Part shown: positions 1-6,113 of the stretch, piece after piece
Position numbering within the stretch: position 1 is the first letter of the stretch
How the letters are laid out: each line of letters starts with the position of its first letter
Source: a virus
Length of the DNA stretch: 30,222 nt
IMG/VR virus record: IMGVR_UViG_3300046535_000186
Coordinates: 1 to 30,222 of that record
Strand: one strand, 5' to 3'
Notes under the pieces: model-generated
The model's input: only the letters and a program-made list of their open reading frames with translations
What the model was told of the DNA's origin: nothing
Database searches by the model: none
Position numbers and translations under genes: made by a program

Positions 1-1329
1 CGAAAACCCGCCGCCGTCGTCGTTTGGGAGAACGTCAAAGGCGTCCTATCCACCAAGGACAACGCCTTCGGGGCTTTCCTGGGCGCGCTTGCCGGCGAAG
101 ATTGCCCACTCGAGCCACCAGGGACCGGGTGGCCGAACGCTGGTTGTGTGTTTGGACCCAAGCGCACAATTGCGTGGCGGGTTTTTGATGCCCAATATTT
201 CAATGTGGCCCAACGACGCGAGCGTGTGTTCGTTGTCGCAAGTGCTCGAGAAGACGTGGATCCATCCCAAATACTTCTTGAGTTCGACGGCGTGCGCCGG
301 GATTCTCCGCCGAGCCGAGGCGCGCCGGAAGGTGCTGCCCGAGGCTTTGAGATCAGCCCTTCAAGCGGTCGCTTTACCGACGTAGCGCCGACCCTGGACT
401 GCCGCGCGAAAAATGGGCCTGTGCAGAACCAGATAGGGGCGGGCGTGCTGCAGTCGATCGTGAGCACTCTGGACGCCAGCTATGGGCGCCTGCAGGGCTG
501 CAGCGGCCAGGATGCAAACCATGGCCATAGCCACCTGGTTGTTGCCTACGGAGGCAACAACCAGGCAGGCCCGATTGAAGTGGCGACGGCGTGCCGCGCC
601 CATGGCAGTCCGCACCTGGACTTCGAAAGCGAAACCTTTCTGGTGCAGCCGCTGCCGATCGCGTTCGATAGTCGGCAGGAATGCGTGAGCAGCACCGAAG
701 TGTTCGGCGCGCTGGGCTCAAGCAGCCCGCAGGCGCAGGCAGTCAGCTACGCCATTCAGGCGGGCGCGCTGCGCACCAACCCGAACAGCGGGCCCGATGG
801 CGTAGGCGTCCAGGCCGACATTGCGTACACGATCGAGGCGCGGGCCGAGGTGCAGGCCGTATGCCTGCCGTTCGACACCACGCAGATCACCAGCCCAGCG
901 AACAGGAGCAACCCGCATGATGGCGATCCATGCCATCCGCTTGCAGCTGGTGCGCATCCGCCTGCCATTGTTGCGGCAACCCTGGATGCAGCCGCTGGGC
1001 GAAGCCGTGGCGCTGGCACGCCGATCGGCATGCTGACCAACACGACGATGGCTGTGCGACGCCTGACCCCGCGCGAGTGCGAACGCCTGCAGGGATTCCC
1101 CGACGACTACACCCTAGTCCCGATTCGCCAGATCAGCGCCAAGCGCGCTGCCAAGCTGCGCGCCGACGGCGACCCGGTGCTGCAGGTAGGTGATGAATAT
1201 TGGGAGCTGACCGCCGACGGCCCACGCTACAAGGCGCTGGGCAACAGCTGGGCCGTGCCGAATGTGGTCTGGATCGGCAACCGGATCAACCAGGTGCTGC
1301 GCGCCCAGATGCTGGAGAACGCAGCATGA
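1..1329 (+). CDS. C5-cytosine DNA methyltransferase, 5'-truncated
   Basis: This is the C-terminal portion of a Dcm-type DNA (cytosine-5) methyltransferase, which transfers methyl groups from SAM to cytosine in DNA. The reading frame is open from base 1, so the N-terminus, including SAM-binding motif I and the catalytic Pro-Cys motif IV, lies outside the window. Visible are motif VI (WENVKG, near base 26), motif VIII (QRRERVF, near base 210), a long variable region, motif IX (RRLTPRECERLQGFPDDYT, about 1054-1113) and motif X (GNSWAVPNVVWIG, about 1240-1280). The variable target-recognition region (about bases 370-1040) has several degenerate copies of a TLDA/TL-x-A plus VAFD-like pattern, as in many phage enzymes. 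It overlaps the next gene by 4 bases (ATGA). The likely role is protection of phage DNA from host restriction, which is an inference. Confidence 0.93.
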   Translation, partial: RKPAAVVVWENVKGVLSTKDNAFGAFLGALAGEDCPLEPPGTGWPNAGCVFGPKRTIAWRVFDAQYFNVAQRRERVFVVASAREDVDPSQILLEFDGVRRDSPPSRGAPEGAARGFEISPSSGRFTDVAPTLDCRAKNGPVQNQIGAGVLQSIVSTLDASYGRLQGCSGQDANHGHSHLVVAYGGNNQAGPIEVATACRAHGSPHLDFESETFLVQPLPIAFDSRQECVSSTEVFGALGSSSPQAQAVSYAIQAGALRTNPNSGPDGVGVQADIAYTIEARAEVQAVCLPFDTTQITSPANRSNPHDGDPCHPLAAGAHPPAIVAATLDAAAGRSRGAGTPIGMLTNTTMAVRRLTPRECERLQGFPDDYTLVPIRQISAKRAAKLRADGDPVLQVGDEYWELTADGPRYKALGNSWAVPNVVWIGNRINQVLRAQMLENAA

Positions 1330-1766
1330 AGCGCGGCGGCCCACTCAAGCGCACCGCATTCAAGCGGAAGAAACCGGAAACCCTGGCGCCGTCGCCCGAG
1401 CCGGAAGAGCACCAGGCGAAGCCGGAACTGCGGCCGCGCAAGGGCCTGCGCAGCCGCGGCCCGCGCATGACACCGATCCGCCGATCGGCCAAGGATGAAG
1501 ACTGCACCATTCTGATCCCCGGCATCTGCAACGGCGACACCAGCACGACGGTACTGTGCCATTCGAACCTGCTGGCCGATGGGAAGGGAATGGGCCTGAA
1601 GGCGCCCGACACCGAGGCCTGCTACGGCTGCAGCGCCTGCCACGACGTTCTGGACGGTCGCCGTCCGCTGCCCAGCTGGCTGACCCGCGCCCAGCTCGAG
1701 CAGGCATTCAACCGCGCGCGGTCGACCACACAAAAAAAACTGAAAGAGAAGGGATTGATGCCATGA
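1326..1766 (+). CDS. YbcO-like putative HNH/beta-beta-alpha-Me nuclease (DUF1364)
   Basis: This 146-aa protein matches by eye the DUF1364 family typified by YbcO of prophage DLP12, a nuclease-like protein found in lambdoid nin-type regions. The basic N-terminal tail (KRGGPLKRTAFKRKK) could bind nucleic acid. The conserved core has the RSAKDEDCTILIPGICNG segment, then a His in LCHSN, then the Cys/His cluster CYGCSACHDVLDGR, a likely metal site. The start at 1326 is chosen because ATG overlaps the upstream TGA as ATGA. A longer in-frame extension upstream lies entirely inside the methyltransferase. The next gene also overlaps by ATGA, so this is a translationally coupled operon. The nuclease activity is inferred from the family and is not demonstrated. 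A recombination or repair role alongside RusA is plausible. Confidence 0.8.
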   Translation: MKRGGPLKRTAFKRKKPETLAPSPEPEEHQAKPELRPRKGLRSRGPRMTPIRRSAKDEDCTILIPGICNGDTSTTVLCHSNLLADGKGMGLKAPDTEACYGCSACHDVLDGRRPLPSWLTRAQLEQAFNRARSTTQKKLKEKGLMP

Positions 1767-2242
1767 ACAAGAATGTGATCCTGGTGCTGGACTATCCGGT
1801 GTCGGCTAACGTGTACTGGCGCACGCGCGTGATTCCGGCGGCGCCGGGCCGCCCCGCCATGGCGATGACCTACGTTTCGCCAGAGGCCAAGCAATACCAG
1901 AAGAAGGTGCTGGCCGCCGCGCGCGCTGCCGGCGTGGCCGCGCCGATGGAAGGGCGGATCCAGATCGACGTGCGCCTGTACCCGAACCGGCCGCAGGACT
2001 GGCAGACCCGCCAGCGCAAGCTGGGCGCGACCTGGGACGACGGCGTGCGCTGCATCGACCTGGACAACGCGAACAAGGTGCTGCTGGATTCGCTGAAGGG
2101 CGTGGTCTTCGTAGATGACAGCTGGCAGGTGCGCCGCATGATCGCCGAACGCATGGAGCCCGACGAACACGGCGCCCGGGTGGTGGTGCGCGTGCTGGCG
2201 CTGGAAGTCGAACAGCCGCAGCTCGAGCTGGTGCCGGCATGA
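1763..2242 (+). CDS. rusA: RusA-family Holliday junction resolvase
   Basis: This 159-aa protein belongs to the RusA endodeoxyribonuclease family, homodimeric enzymes that cut four-way DNA junctions made during recombination and replication. The diagnostic acidic motif is present: D99 and D101 in DLDNANKVLLDSLKG, with a further Asp pair (D118, D119) in VFVDDSWQV. These correspond to the catalytic metal-binding Asp residues of the family. The length is slightly above the roughly 120 aa of E. coli RusA, mainly because of an N-terminal insertion and an acidic C-tail (LEVEQPQLELVPA). The start at 1763 overlaps the preceding stop as ATGA, and the stop overlaps the next start in the same way. In lambdoid phages such genes sit in the nin region, between replication and late genes. 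Here it lies upstream of the replication genes. Confidence 0.92.
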   Translation: MNKNVILVLDYPVSANVYWRTRVIPAAPGRPAMAMTYVSPEAKQYQKKVLAAARAAGVAAPMEGRIQIDVRLYPNRPQDWQTRQRKLGATWDDGVRCIDLDNANKVLLDSLKGVVFVDDSWQVRRMIAERMEPDEHGARVVVRVLALEVEQPQLELVPA

Positions 2243-2595
2243 AGACCTTCCCCATCTACCCGGCCAGCTTCGCCGCCATGCTGGTCGACCGTGCTGGCCA
2301 GAAGTACCAGCCCAGCAACGGCACCGAAGGCGAGTGCTTCCATTCCGCCTGGTGCTGCGAGTGCGCGCGCGACCTGGCCATGAGCGAGGGCATGCCGATC
2401 GAGGAATGCGACGATAACCAGAAGTGCGACATTCTGGGCCGGTCCTTCCTGGGCATCGACCACCCGCAATTCCCGACCGAATGGCAGTACGGGAAGGACG
2501 GACAGCCCTGCTGCACCGCCTTCGTGCCGGCTGGCCAGCCGATCCCGGTGCCAGACCTGCACACCCGCGACCTGTTCGAAGGTGGCCAGGCATGA
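2239..2595 (+). CDS. Conserved Cys-rich phage protein of unknown function
   Basis: The 118-aa product resembles a recurrent phage family with the pattern YxPSNGTEGxxF, followed by WCxxCxRDxAM, ECDDNxxCxI and a C-terminal WQYGxDGQPCCTAFVPAG. No function is known to me. The six to eight cysteines (WCCECARD, CDDNQKCDI, QPCCTAF) suggest a small metal-binding, possibly zinc-binding, fold. The gene is locked between rusA and a DNA methyltransferase by ATGA overlaps on both sides, so it is co-translated with DNA-metabolism proteins. It is probably cytoplasmic, since it has no signal peptide or membrane segment. The family resemblance is from memory of the motif and needs a profile search. Confidence 0.75.
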   Translation: MKTFPIYPASFAAMLVDRAGQKYQPSNGTEGECFHSAWCCECARDLAMSEGMPIEECDDNQKCDILGRSFLGIDHPQFPTEWQYGKDGQPCCTAFVPAGQPIPVPDLHTRDLFEGGQA

Positions 2596-3563
2596 GCATC
2601 CGCACCGTTACGATCGGGCCCGCCACCCTGTACTGCGGCGACGCCCTGGAAATCATCCCGACCCTGCCGAAGGTCGACGCCGTCATCACCGACCCGCCCT
2701 ACGGCGTGCTGGATGAAGAATGGGATTCCATGACCTTCCGCGAGCTGGCGCGCTTCACCATGGGCTGGGTCTCGCAGGTGCGCGCGAAGTCGGACGTGCT
2801 GGTGTCGTTCTTCGCCGTCGACACCCGGGCCGCCCTGGACCCGCTGCTGCAGATGGTCTATGAGGACGTGCGCCAGCTGGTCTGGAACAAGGGCGGCGGC
2901 CGCGTCGCCGATGGCGGCCTGTTCTACTCGTTCGAACCGATCTACCTGTGCCAGCCGCCGACGAAGTGGGAAGTGGTCGAGCCGAAGACGCTGGCAGTCG
3001 CCCAGCTGATCGCCAGCGCCCGCGAGCGCGCCGGGCTGTCGCGTGGCGCCGTCGACATGCAGGTGCGCGGGAAGAAAACCGGCCTGTGTTACCGCTGGGA
3101 AGAGGCGGCATGCCTGCCCACGCTCGAGCAGGCGCACAAGCTGCGCCAGATCCTACCGCTGGGCGTCGACTTCGACCAGACCTACACCGCGGCGCTGCTG
3201 GCACGCGACCAGGTGATGGCCAGCGCCCGCGCCAAGACGTCGGAGAACGCTGCGCGCGGCCTGGACGTGTTCACCTACCCGCCAACGCAGGGCGGACCTG
3301 ACCGGCACCCCACCGAGAAGCCGCTGGCGCTGATGGGCGACCTGGTGCAGGTGGTCACCGACCCGGGCCAGGTGGTTCTGGATCCGTTCATGGGCCGCGG
3401 CACCACCGGCGTCGCATGCGTGCAGCTGGGCCGCCCGTTCATCGGCATTGAGCGCGACCCGGGCCACTTCGATAACGCCTGCAGGCGCATCGAACAGGCG
3501 GTGGCGCAGGGCCAGCTGTTCACGCCCGAGCAATCGAAACAAGTACAGGAATCGCTGTTATGA
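2592..3563 (+). CDS. DNA N6-adenine/N4-cytosine methyltransferase with inserted HTH-like module
   Basis: This 323-aa amino-methyltransferase acts on adenine N6 or cytosine N4. The catalytic motif DPPYG is at D34-Y37 and the SAM-binding motif DPFMGRGTTG at about 264-273. Catalytic-before-SAM order is the beta-type arrangement. Between them, about residues 133-195, is a separate-looking segment (AQLIASARERAGLSRGAV, then VRGKKTGLCYRWEEAACLPT) that reads like an XRE-type helix-turn-helix and probably forms part of target recognition. The downstream HPTEKP motif is typical of the family. ATG at 2592 overlaps the previous stop (ATGA), and the stop overlaps the next start. It is the second DNA methyltransferase in the operon. 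A role in evading host restriction, or in regulation, is an inference. Confidence 0.92.
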   Translation: MSIRTVTIGPATLYCGDALEIIPTLPKVDAVITDPPYGVLDEEWDSMTFRELARFTMGWVSQVRAKSDVLVSFFAVDTRAALDPLLQMVYEDVRQLVWNKGGGRVADGGLFYSFEPIYLCQPPTKWEVVEPKTLAVAQLIASARERAGLSRGAVDMQVRGKKTGLCYRWEEAACLPTLEQAHKLRQILPLGVDFDQTYTAALLARDQVMASARAKTSENAARGLDVFTYPPTQGGPDRHPTEKPLALMGDLVQVVTDPGQVVLDPFMGRGTTGVACVQLGRPFIGIERDPGHFDNACRRIEQAVAQGQLFTPEQSKQVQESLL

Positions 3564-3988
3564 GCAAGCAGAAGAAAAAACGAGACAAGCCTTTCCGCCA
3601 GAAGCTGGTGGTGACGCCGCTGGGCCTGCACAACCGCCAGAAGATGGAATTCCCGGGCTATTCCGCATCGCTGGCGCTGGGCCAGTCGCACCTGGAAGCG
3701 CAGCACATTTATGACCTGCTGAGCAATGCCGACATGACGCGCCGGCTGGCGCCAGATGGCCACCCGGTCCTGCCGATCGCGCAGGCCATGGTGGAAGCGG
3801 TGCGCGACATTCAGGTGCGATCGCAGGAGATCGGCAAGCACGTCGTAAAGGGTGACGAACTGCGGATCCTGCGCGAGGGCGTAGGCCGCACGATGGACTT
3901 CCTGCGCACGGTGCCGGCCGTGAAGATCGCCAGGGCGGCGCAGCAGGCGGTGGACGAGTTCAACCGCACCGGCGCGCTGCGGGTATAA
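3560..3988 (+). CDS. Hypothetical phage protein upstream of replication genes
   Basis: I do not recognise this 142-aa protein. It begins with a very basic tail (MSKQKKKRDKPFRQK), followed by a predicted mostly helical body. The second half has a long amphipathic helix pattern (AMVEAVRDIQVRSQEIGKHV, then LRILREGVGRTMDFLRTVP). There is no signal peptide or membrane segment. Its start overlaps the methyltransferase stop (ATGA), and the O-like replication gene follows after 17 bases with its own ribosome-binding site. The charge and position suggest a nucleic-acid-associated accessory protein, but this is an inference only. Confidence 0.7.
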   Translation: MSKQKKKRDKPFRQKLVVTPLGLHNRQKMEFPGYSASLALGQSHLEAQHIYDLLSNADMTRRLAPDGHPVLPIAQAMVEAVRDIQVRSQEIGKHVVKGDELRILREGVGRTMDFLRTVPAVKIARAAQQAVDEFNRTGALRV

Positions 3989-4005
3989 GAAACAGGGGAC
4001 TGAAG

Positions 4006-4836
4006 ATGAGCATTACTTTGATGACACTGGCATGGAAGTCTGATTTTCAATCGGGCCGGAAGATGGTGCTGCTGGCGCTGTGCGACAACGCGAGCGACGA
4101 AGGCGTGTGCTACCCGGGCATCCCGACGCTGGCCAGGAAATGCAGCATGGGCGAGCGCACCATTCAGGGCCACATCGCCGACCTTGAAAAGCTGGGCATT
4201 GTGCGCCGTGAATTCCGGACTGGCCGCAGCACGCTGTACCAGATCGACGGCAGCAAAATCTGCCCCCCGCAGATTCTGCACCACCCCCCCGCAGAATTCG
4301 CACCACCCCCCCCGCAGGATCTGCACCACCCCCCCGCAGATCTCGCACCCATAACCATCACTGAATCATCAGATGAACCACCAGATAACCCAACCCCTGG
4401 GAAAACGGCGAAAAAGCATCATGGAACTGATGACGACTTCAAGGCTGCCCGCTGGATGTTCGACCTGGTGCGCAAGGTGAACCCGACGGCCCGGGCTGCG
4501 AACTTCGACGTGTGGGCAAACGAAATCCGCTTGATGCGCGAGATCGACGGCCGCACGCATGCCGAAGTGTGCGAGCTGTTCCTGTGGGCTAAAAAGGATT
4601 CGTTCTGGTGCGCGAATATCCAGTCGCCGGCCAAGCTGCGCGAGAAGTGGAACACGCTGGCCGAGCGCATGCAGCGCAGCCAGCCGGCACCGCGGCCTGG
4701 TGCTGGCCAGCCTTCCGCCGCCGGCAAGTCGGTCGCCGAACAGAACGCGGCCAACAGCGCCGAGGCGAAGCGCCTGCTGTTCGGCACCCCGGCCCCAGCC
4801 GATGAAGTCGATGATGGAGTACTTGAAAATGCGTGA
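4006..4836 (+). CDS. Lambda O-like replication initiator with winged-helix N-terminus
   Basis: This 276-aa protein starts with a helix-turn-helix/winged-helix domain (about residues 15-80: KMVLLALCDNASDEGVCYPG, TLARKCSMGERTIQGHIADL, then LEKLGIVRREF), as in phage O-type initiators that bind iterons at the origin. A Pro/His-rich linker (about 85-120) is encoded by four GC-rich DNA repeats. The C-terminal domain, about 145-235, is predicted helical and contains DVWANEIRLMREIDGRTHAE and LREKWNTLAERMQ. The start at 4006 has a purine-rich site (GGGGA) upstream. As in lambda, origin-like repeats lie within the gene and a P-like gene follows with a short overlap. The linker carries C-runs of 6, 7, 8 and 7 bases, so the frame is vulnerable to slippage or sequencing error. 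The initiator role is inferred from domain and layout. Confidence 0.8.
   Translation: MSITLMTLAWKSDFQSGRKMVLLALCDNASDEGVCYPGIPTLARKCSMGERTIQGHIADLEKLGIVRREFRTGRSTLYQIDGSKICPPQILHHPPAEFAPPPPQDLHHPPADLAPITITESSDEPPDNPTPGKTAKKHHGTDDDFKAARWMFDLVRKVNPTARAANFDVWANEIRLMREIDGRTHAEVCELFLWAKKDSFWCANIQSPAKLREKWNTLAERMQRSQPAPRPGAGQPSAAGKSVAEQNAANSAEAKRLLFGTPAPADEVDDGVLENA
4263..4350 (+). repeat. Four iterons, candidate phage replication origin
   Basis: Four copies of a 15-base core begin at 4269 (GCAGATTCTGCACCA), 4291 (GCAGAATTCGCACCA), 4314 (GCAGGATCTGCACCA) and 4336 (GCAGATCTCGCACCC). Each is preceded by a run of 6, 7, 8 or 7 cytosines. Core-to-core spacing is 22, 23 and 22 bases, so copies 1 and 3 are read in one frame and copies 2 and 4 in another, while the DNA stays conserved. 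Copies contain dyad symmetry (GCAGA-T-TCTGC in copy 1, AGATCT in copy 4). The arrangement inside an O-like gene parallels the lambda origin with its four iterons. Origin activity is an inference. Confidence 0.72.
4351..4430 (+). other. Lower-GC segment next to the iterons, candidate unwinding element
   Basis: Directly right of the four iterons the sequence drops to about 45% GC (36 of 80 bases by hand count) inside a very GC-rich gene, with A-rich stretches such as GGGAAAACGGCGAAAAAG. In lambda the AT-rich segment that melts first also lies to the right of the iterons. The segment stays coding (TITESSDEPPDNPTPGKTAK), a disordered linker compatible with relaxed protein constraint. Confidence 0.5.
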
Positions 4837-5644
4837 GAACGACTTTGACGAATTTTCCCAGCTGCTGGACGCCGCCTTCGACATTCTCGGCAAGACGCCC
4901 GCGGCCAAGGTGGTCAGCTCGACCGCCAAGGCGCTGTTCTTCCAGGCGCTGGCCGAGTATCCCCTGCCGCTGGTGCGCGCGGCGATAGGTGCGCACGTCA
5001 AGCGCGGCAAGTTCACGCCCACGCCCGGCGATATCGTGGATCACATCGAGGCCAGCACCAACGGCGACGGCCGCCCCGGGCCGGAAGAGGCCTGGGCGAT
5101 CGCACTGGCCAGCCAGGACGAGCGCGACACGGTGGTATGGACGTCGGAGACCGCGCAGGCCTGGACGGTGGCGCGCCCGGTGATGGAGACCAGTGGCCCG
5201 ATCAGCGCCCGCAAGACCTTCACCGAGACTTACACGCGCCTGATCGCCGCTTCGCGTGCCCAGCGCCGCCCGGTGGTCTGGTCGGCCCACCTGGGCTGGG
5301 ACAAGGCGATGCAGGCGCAGGTGCTGCTGCGCGCCACCGAGCAGGGCCTGCTGCCGGCGCCCAGCGTGGCCGGCCTGCTGCCACCGCCAGAAGTGCCAGA
5401 ACTGGCACTTTCCCCCGATGCGCGCGCCCAGCTGGCCAAGGTGAAGCAGATGCTGGCCGACAGCGCCGCCGAACGGGAAAGCCGGCTGCAGGCCAAGGTG
5501 GACGCCCGCAACGAGACCGAGGCCGAGTTCAAGCGCAACCTGAACCAGCGTGTGGTCGAGTACCAGCGGTTCGCCAAGCTGGCCGACCAGGTGCAGGTGA
5601 CCCGGGCCGAGGGCGAACGCGCCGAGAAGGCGGGCCAGCCATGA
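4829..5644 (+). CDS. Replication-associated protein, putative lambda P-like/helicase loader partner
   Basis: The 271-aa product follows the O-like gene with an 8-base overlap, the position of lambda P or a helicase-loader gene. The N-terminal part (FSQLLDAAFDILGKTPAAK, ALFFQALAEYPLPLVRAAIG, then FTPTPGDIVDHIE) matches a pattern common in phage replication proteins, in which a helical domain is followed by a P-x-P-x-D-I motif. Residues about 190-265 form a long charged helix or coiled coil (ERESRLQAKVDARNETEAEF). The start at 4829 is preferred because GGAG lies 9 bases upstream. Other in-frame ATGs at 4802, 4811 and 4814 lie further inside the previous gene. No Walker motif is visible, so it is not an ATPase of the DnaC type. 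The role comes from context and motif and is moderately secure. Confidence 0.65.
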   Translation: MRENDFDEFSQLLDAAFDILGKTPAAKVVSSTAKALFFQALAEYPLPLVRAAIGAHVKRGKFTPTPGDIVDHIEASTNGDGRPGPEEAWAIALASQDERDTVVWTSETAQAWTVARPVMETSGPISARKTFTETYTRLIAASRAQRRPVVWSAHLGWDKAMQAQVLLRATEQGLLPAPSVAGLLPPPEVPELALSPDARAQLAKVKQMLADSAAERESRLQAKVDARNETEAEFKRNLNQRVVEYQRFAKLADQVQVTRAEGERAEKAGQP

Positions 5645-5847
5645 CGCAGAAGCAGCACCACCGCGCCGTCCTGACCGCCGACCAGGTGCGCCAGATGCGC
5701 GCCGCGCACGTCCCCGGCAAGGTCGGATATGAAACCCTGGCCGCCCGGTTCGGCTGTGGCGTGTCGACCGCCCGCGATATCTGCACCTACCGGACCCGCC
5801 GCGACGTCCTGGCCGACATGCCGGAATGTGTTGACAAGAGGGAATAG
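5641..5847 (+). CDS. Small helix-turn-helix DNA-binding protein
   Basis: This 68-aa basic protein has a clear helix-turn-helix pattern: LTADQVRQMRAAHVPG, then YETLAARFGCGVSTARDICT, resembling resolvase or sigma-like HTH modules. The start overlaps the previous stop (ATGA). It is the last early gene before the non-coding control region, and the first promoter of that region (-35 box at 5831) lies inside its 3' end. That is the position occupied by late regulators or antiterminators such as Q in lambdoid phages. It is far smaller than known Q proteins, so a late-regulator role is a hypothesis. Confidence 0.7.
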   Translation: MTQKQHHRAVLTADQVRQMRAAHVPGKVGYETLAARFGCGVSTARDICTYRTRRDVLADMPECVDKRE

Positions 5848-5860
5848 TCCGCCGTACATT
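5831..5860 (+). promoter_or_regulatory. Sigma70-like promoter P1, candidate late promoter
   Basis: A perfect -35 box TTGACA (5831-5836) is followed after 18 bases by TACATT (5855-5860), which matches TATAAT at four of six positions. It points rightward toward a terminator about 55 bases downstream and then the terminase genes. The layout recalls the lambda late promoter pR'. Confidence 0.6.
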
Positions 5861-5866
5861 GGACAC

Positions 5867-5951
5867 GTCGCCGGTCCCCAGCGCTGCCGACTGTCTCCAA
5901 TCCCCACCCTTCGGGCCGCCCTTGCGAAAGCATCGGCGGCCCTTCTTCTTT
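5867..5951 (+). ncRNA. Predicted short leader RNA between P1 and terminator
   Basis: If P1 fires and the terminator works, the product is an untranslated RNA of about 85 bases ending in a GAAA-capped hairpin and a U-rich tail. No convincing ORF lies in it. It could be the constitutive leader of an antiterminated late operon, as lambda 6S RNA is, or an independent small RNA. Both ends are deduced from promoter and terminator patterns only. Confidence 0.35.
5913..5951 (+). terminator. Intrinsic terminator before the late operon
   Basis: GGGCCGCC (5913-5920) pairs perfectly with GGCGGCCC (5935-5942). Inside it TGC-GAAA-GCA adds a GNRA-capped extension. The T-rich tract TTCTTCTTT follows at 5943-5951. 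It would stop rightward transcription from the early operon and from P1, separating early from late genes unless antitermination occurs. Confidence 0.72.
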
Positions 5952-5989
5952 CGGCGCAGCCGATCGCCGCATCTGCATAAATTCGCCCG

Positions 5990-6095
5990 ATTCCGCATAA
6001 AAACCGCATTGCCATGACATTCCGCACCTGTTTTTGAACTAAATACGCTCATCCGTTGACTTTTATTCCGCGCAGAAATACATTCCACCGGGAAT
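5990..6095 (+). promoter_or_regulatory. Repeated ATTCC motifs, candidate operator sites
   Basis: ATTCC occurs at 5990, 6019, 6065 and 6082. The first two extend to ATTCCGCA and the third to ATTCCGCG. The last copy forms an inverted repeat with GGAAT (ATTCC-ACCG-GGAAT, 6082-6095) that overlaps the -10 box of promoter P2. GCATAAA is also repeated at 5975 and 5995. The density in non-coding DNA around a promoter suggests binding of a phage regulator. Confidence 0.45.
6056..6084 (+). promoter_or_regulatory. Sigma70-like promoter P2 upstream of terminase genes
   Basis: TTGACT (6056-6061), a 17-base spacer and TACATT (6079-6084) form a promoter with the same -10 box as P1. It lies downstream of the terminator and 30 bases before the terminase small subunit start, so it could feed the late operon independently of antitermination. 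Confidence 0.6.
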
Positions 6096-6113
6096 CAAGA
6101 ACAGGGGAGTGGC

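Noticed and set aside
4261-4350. CRISPR array
   Set aside because: The four repeats are 22-23 bases apart with only C-run spacers, lie in a coding frame and lack unique spacers. Iterons fit better.
4252-4360. Simple peptide repeat as the reason for conservation
   Set aside because: The repeats fall in two different frames, so the encoded peptide differs between neighbouring copies while the DNA is conserved.
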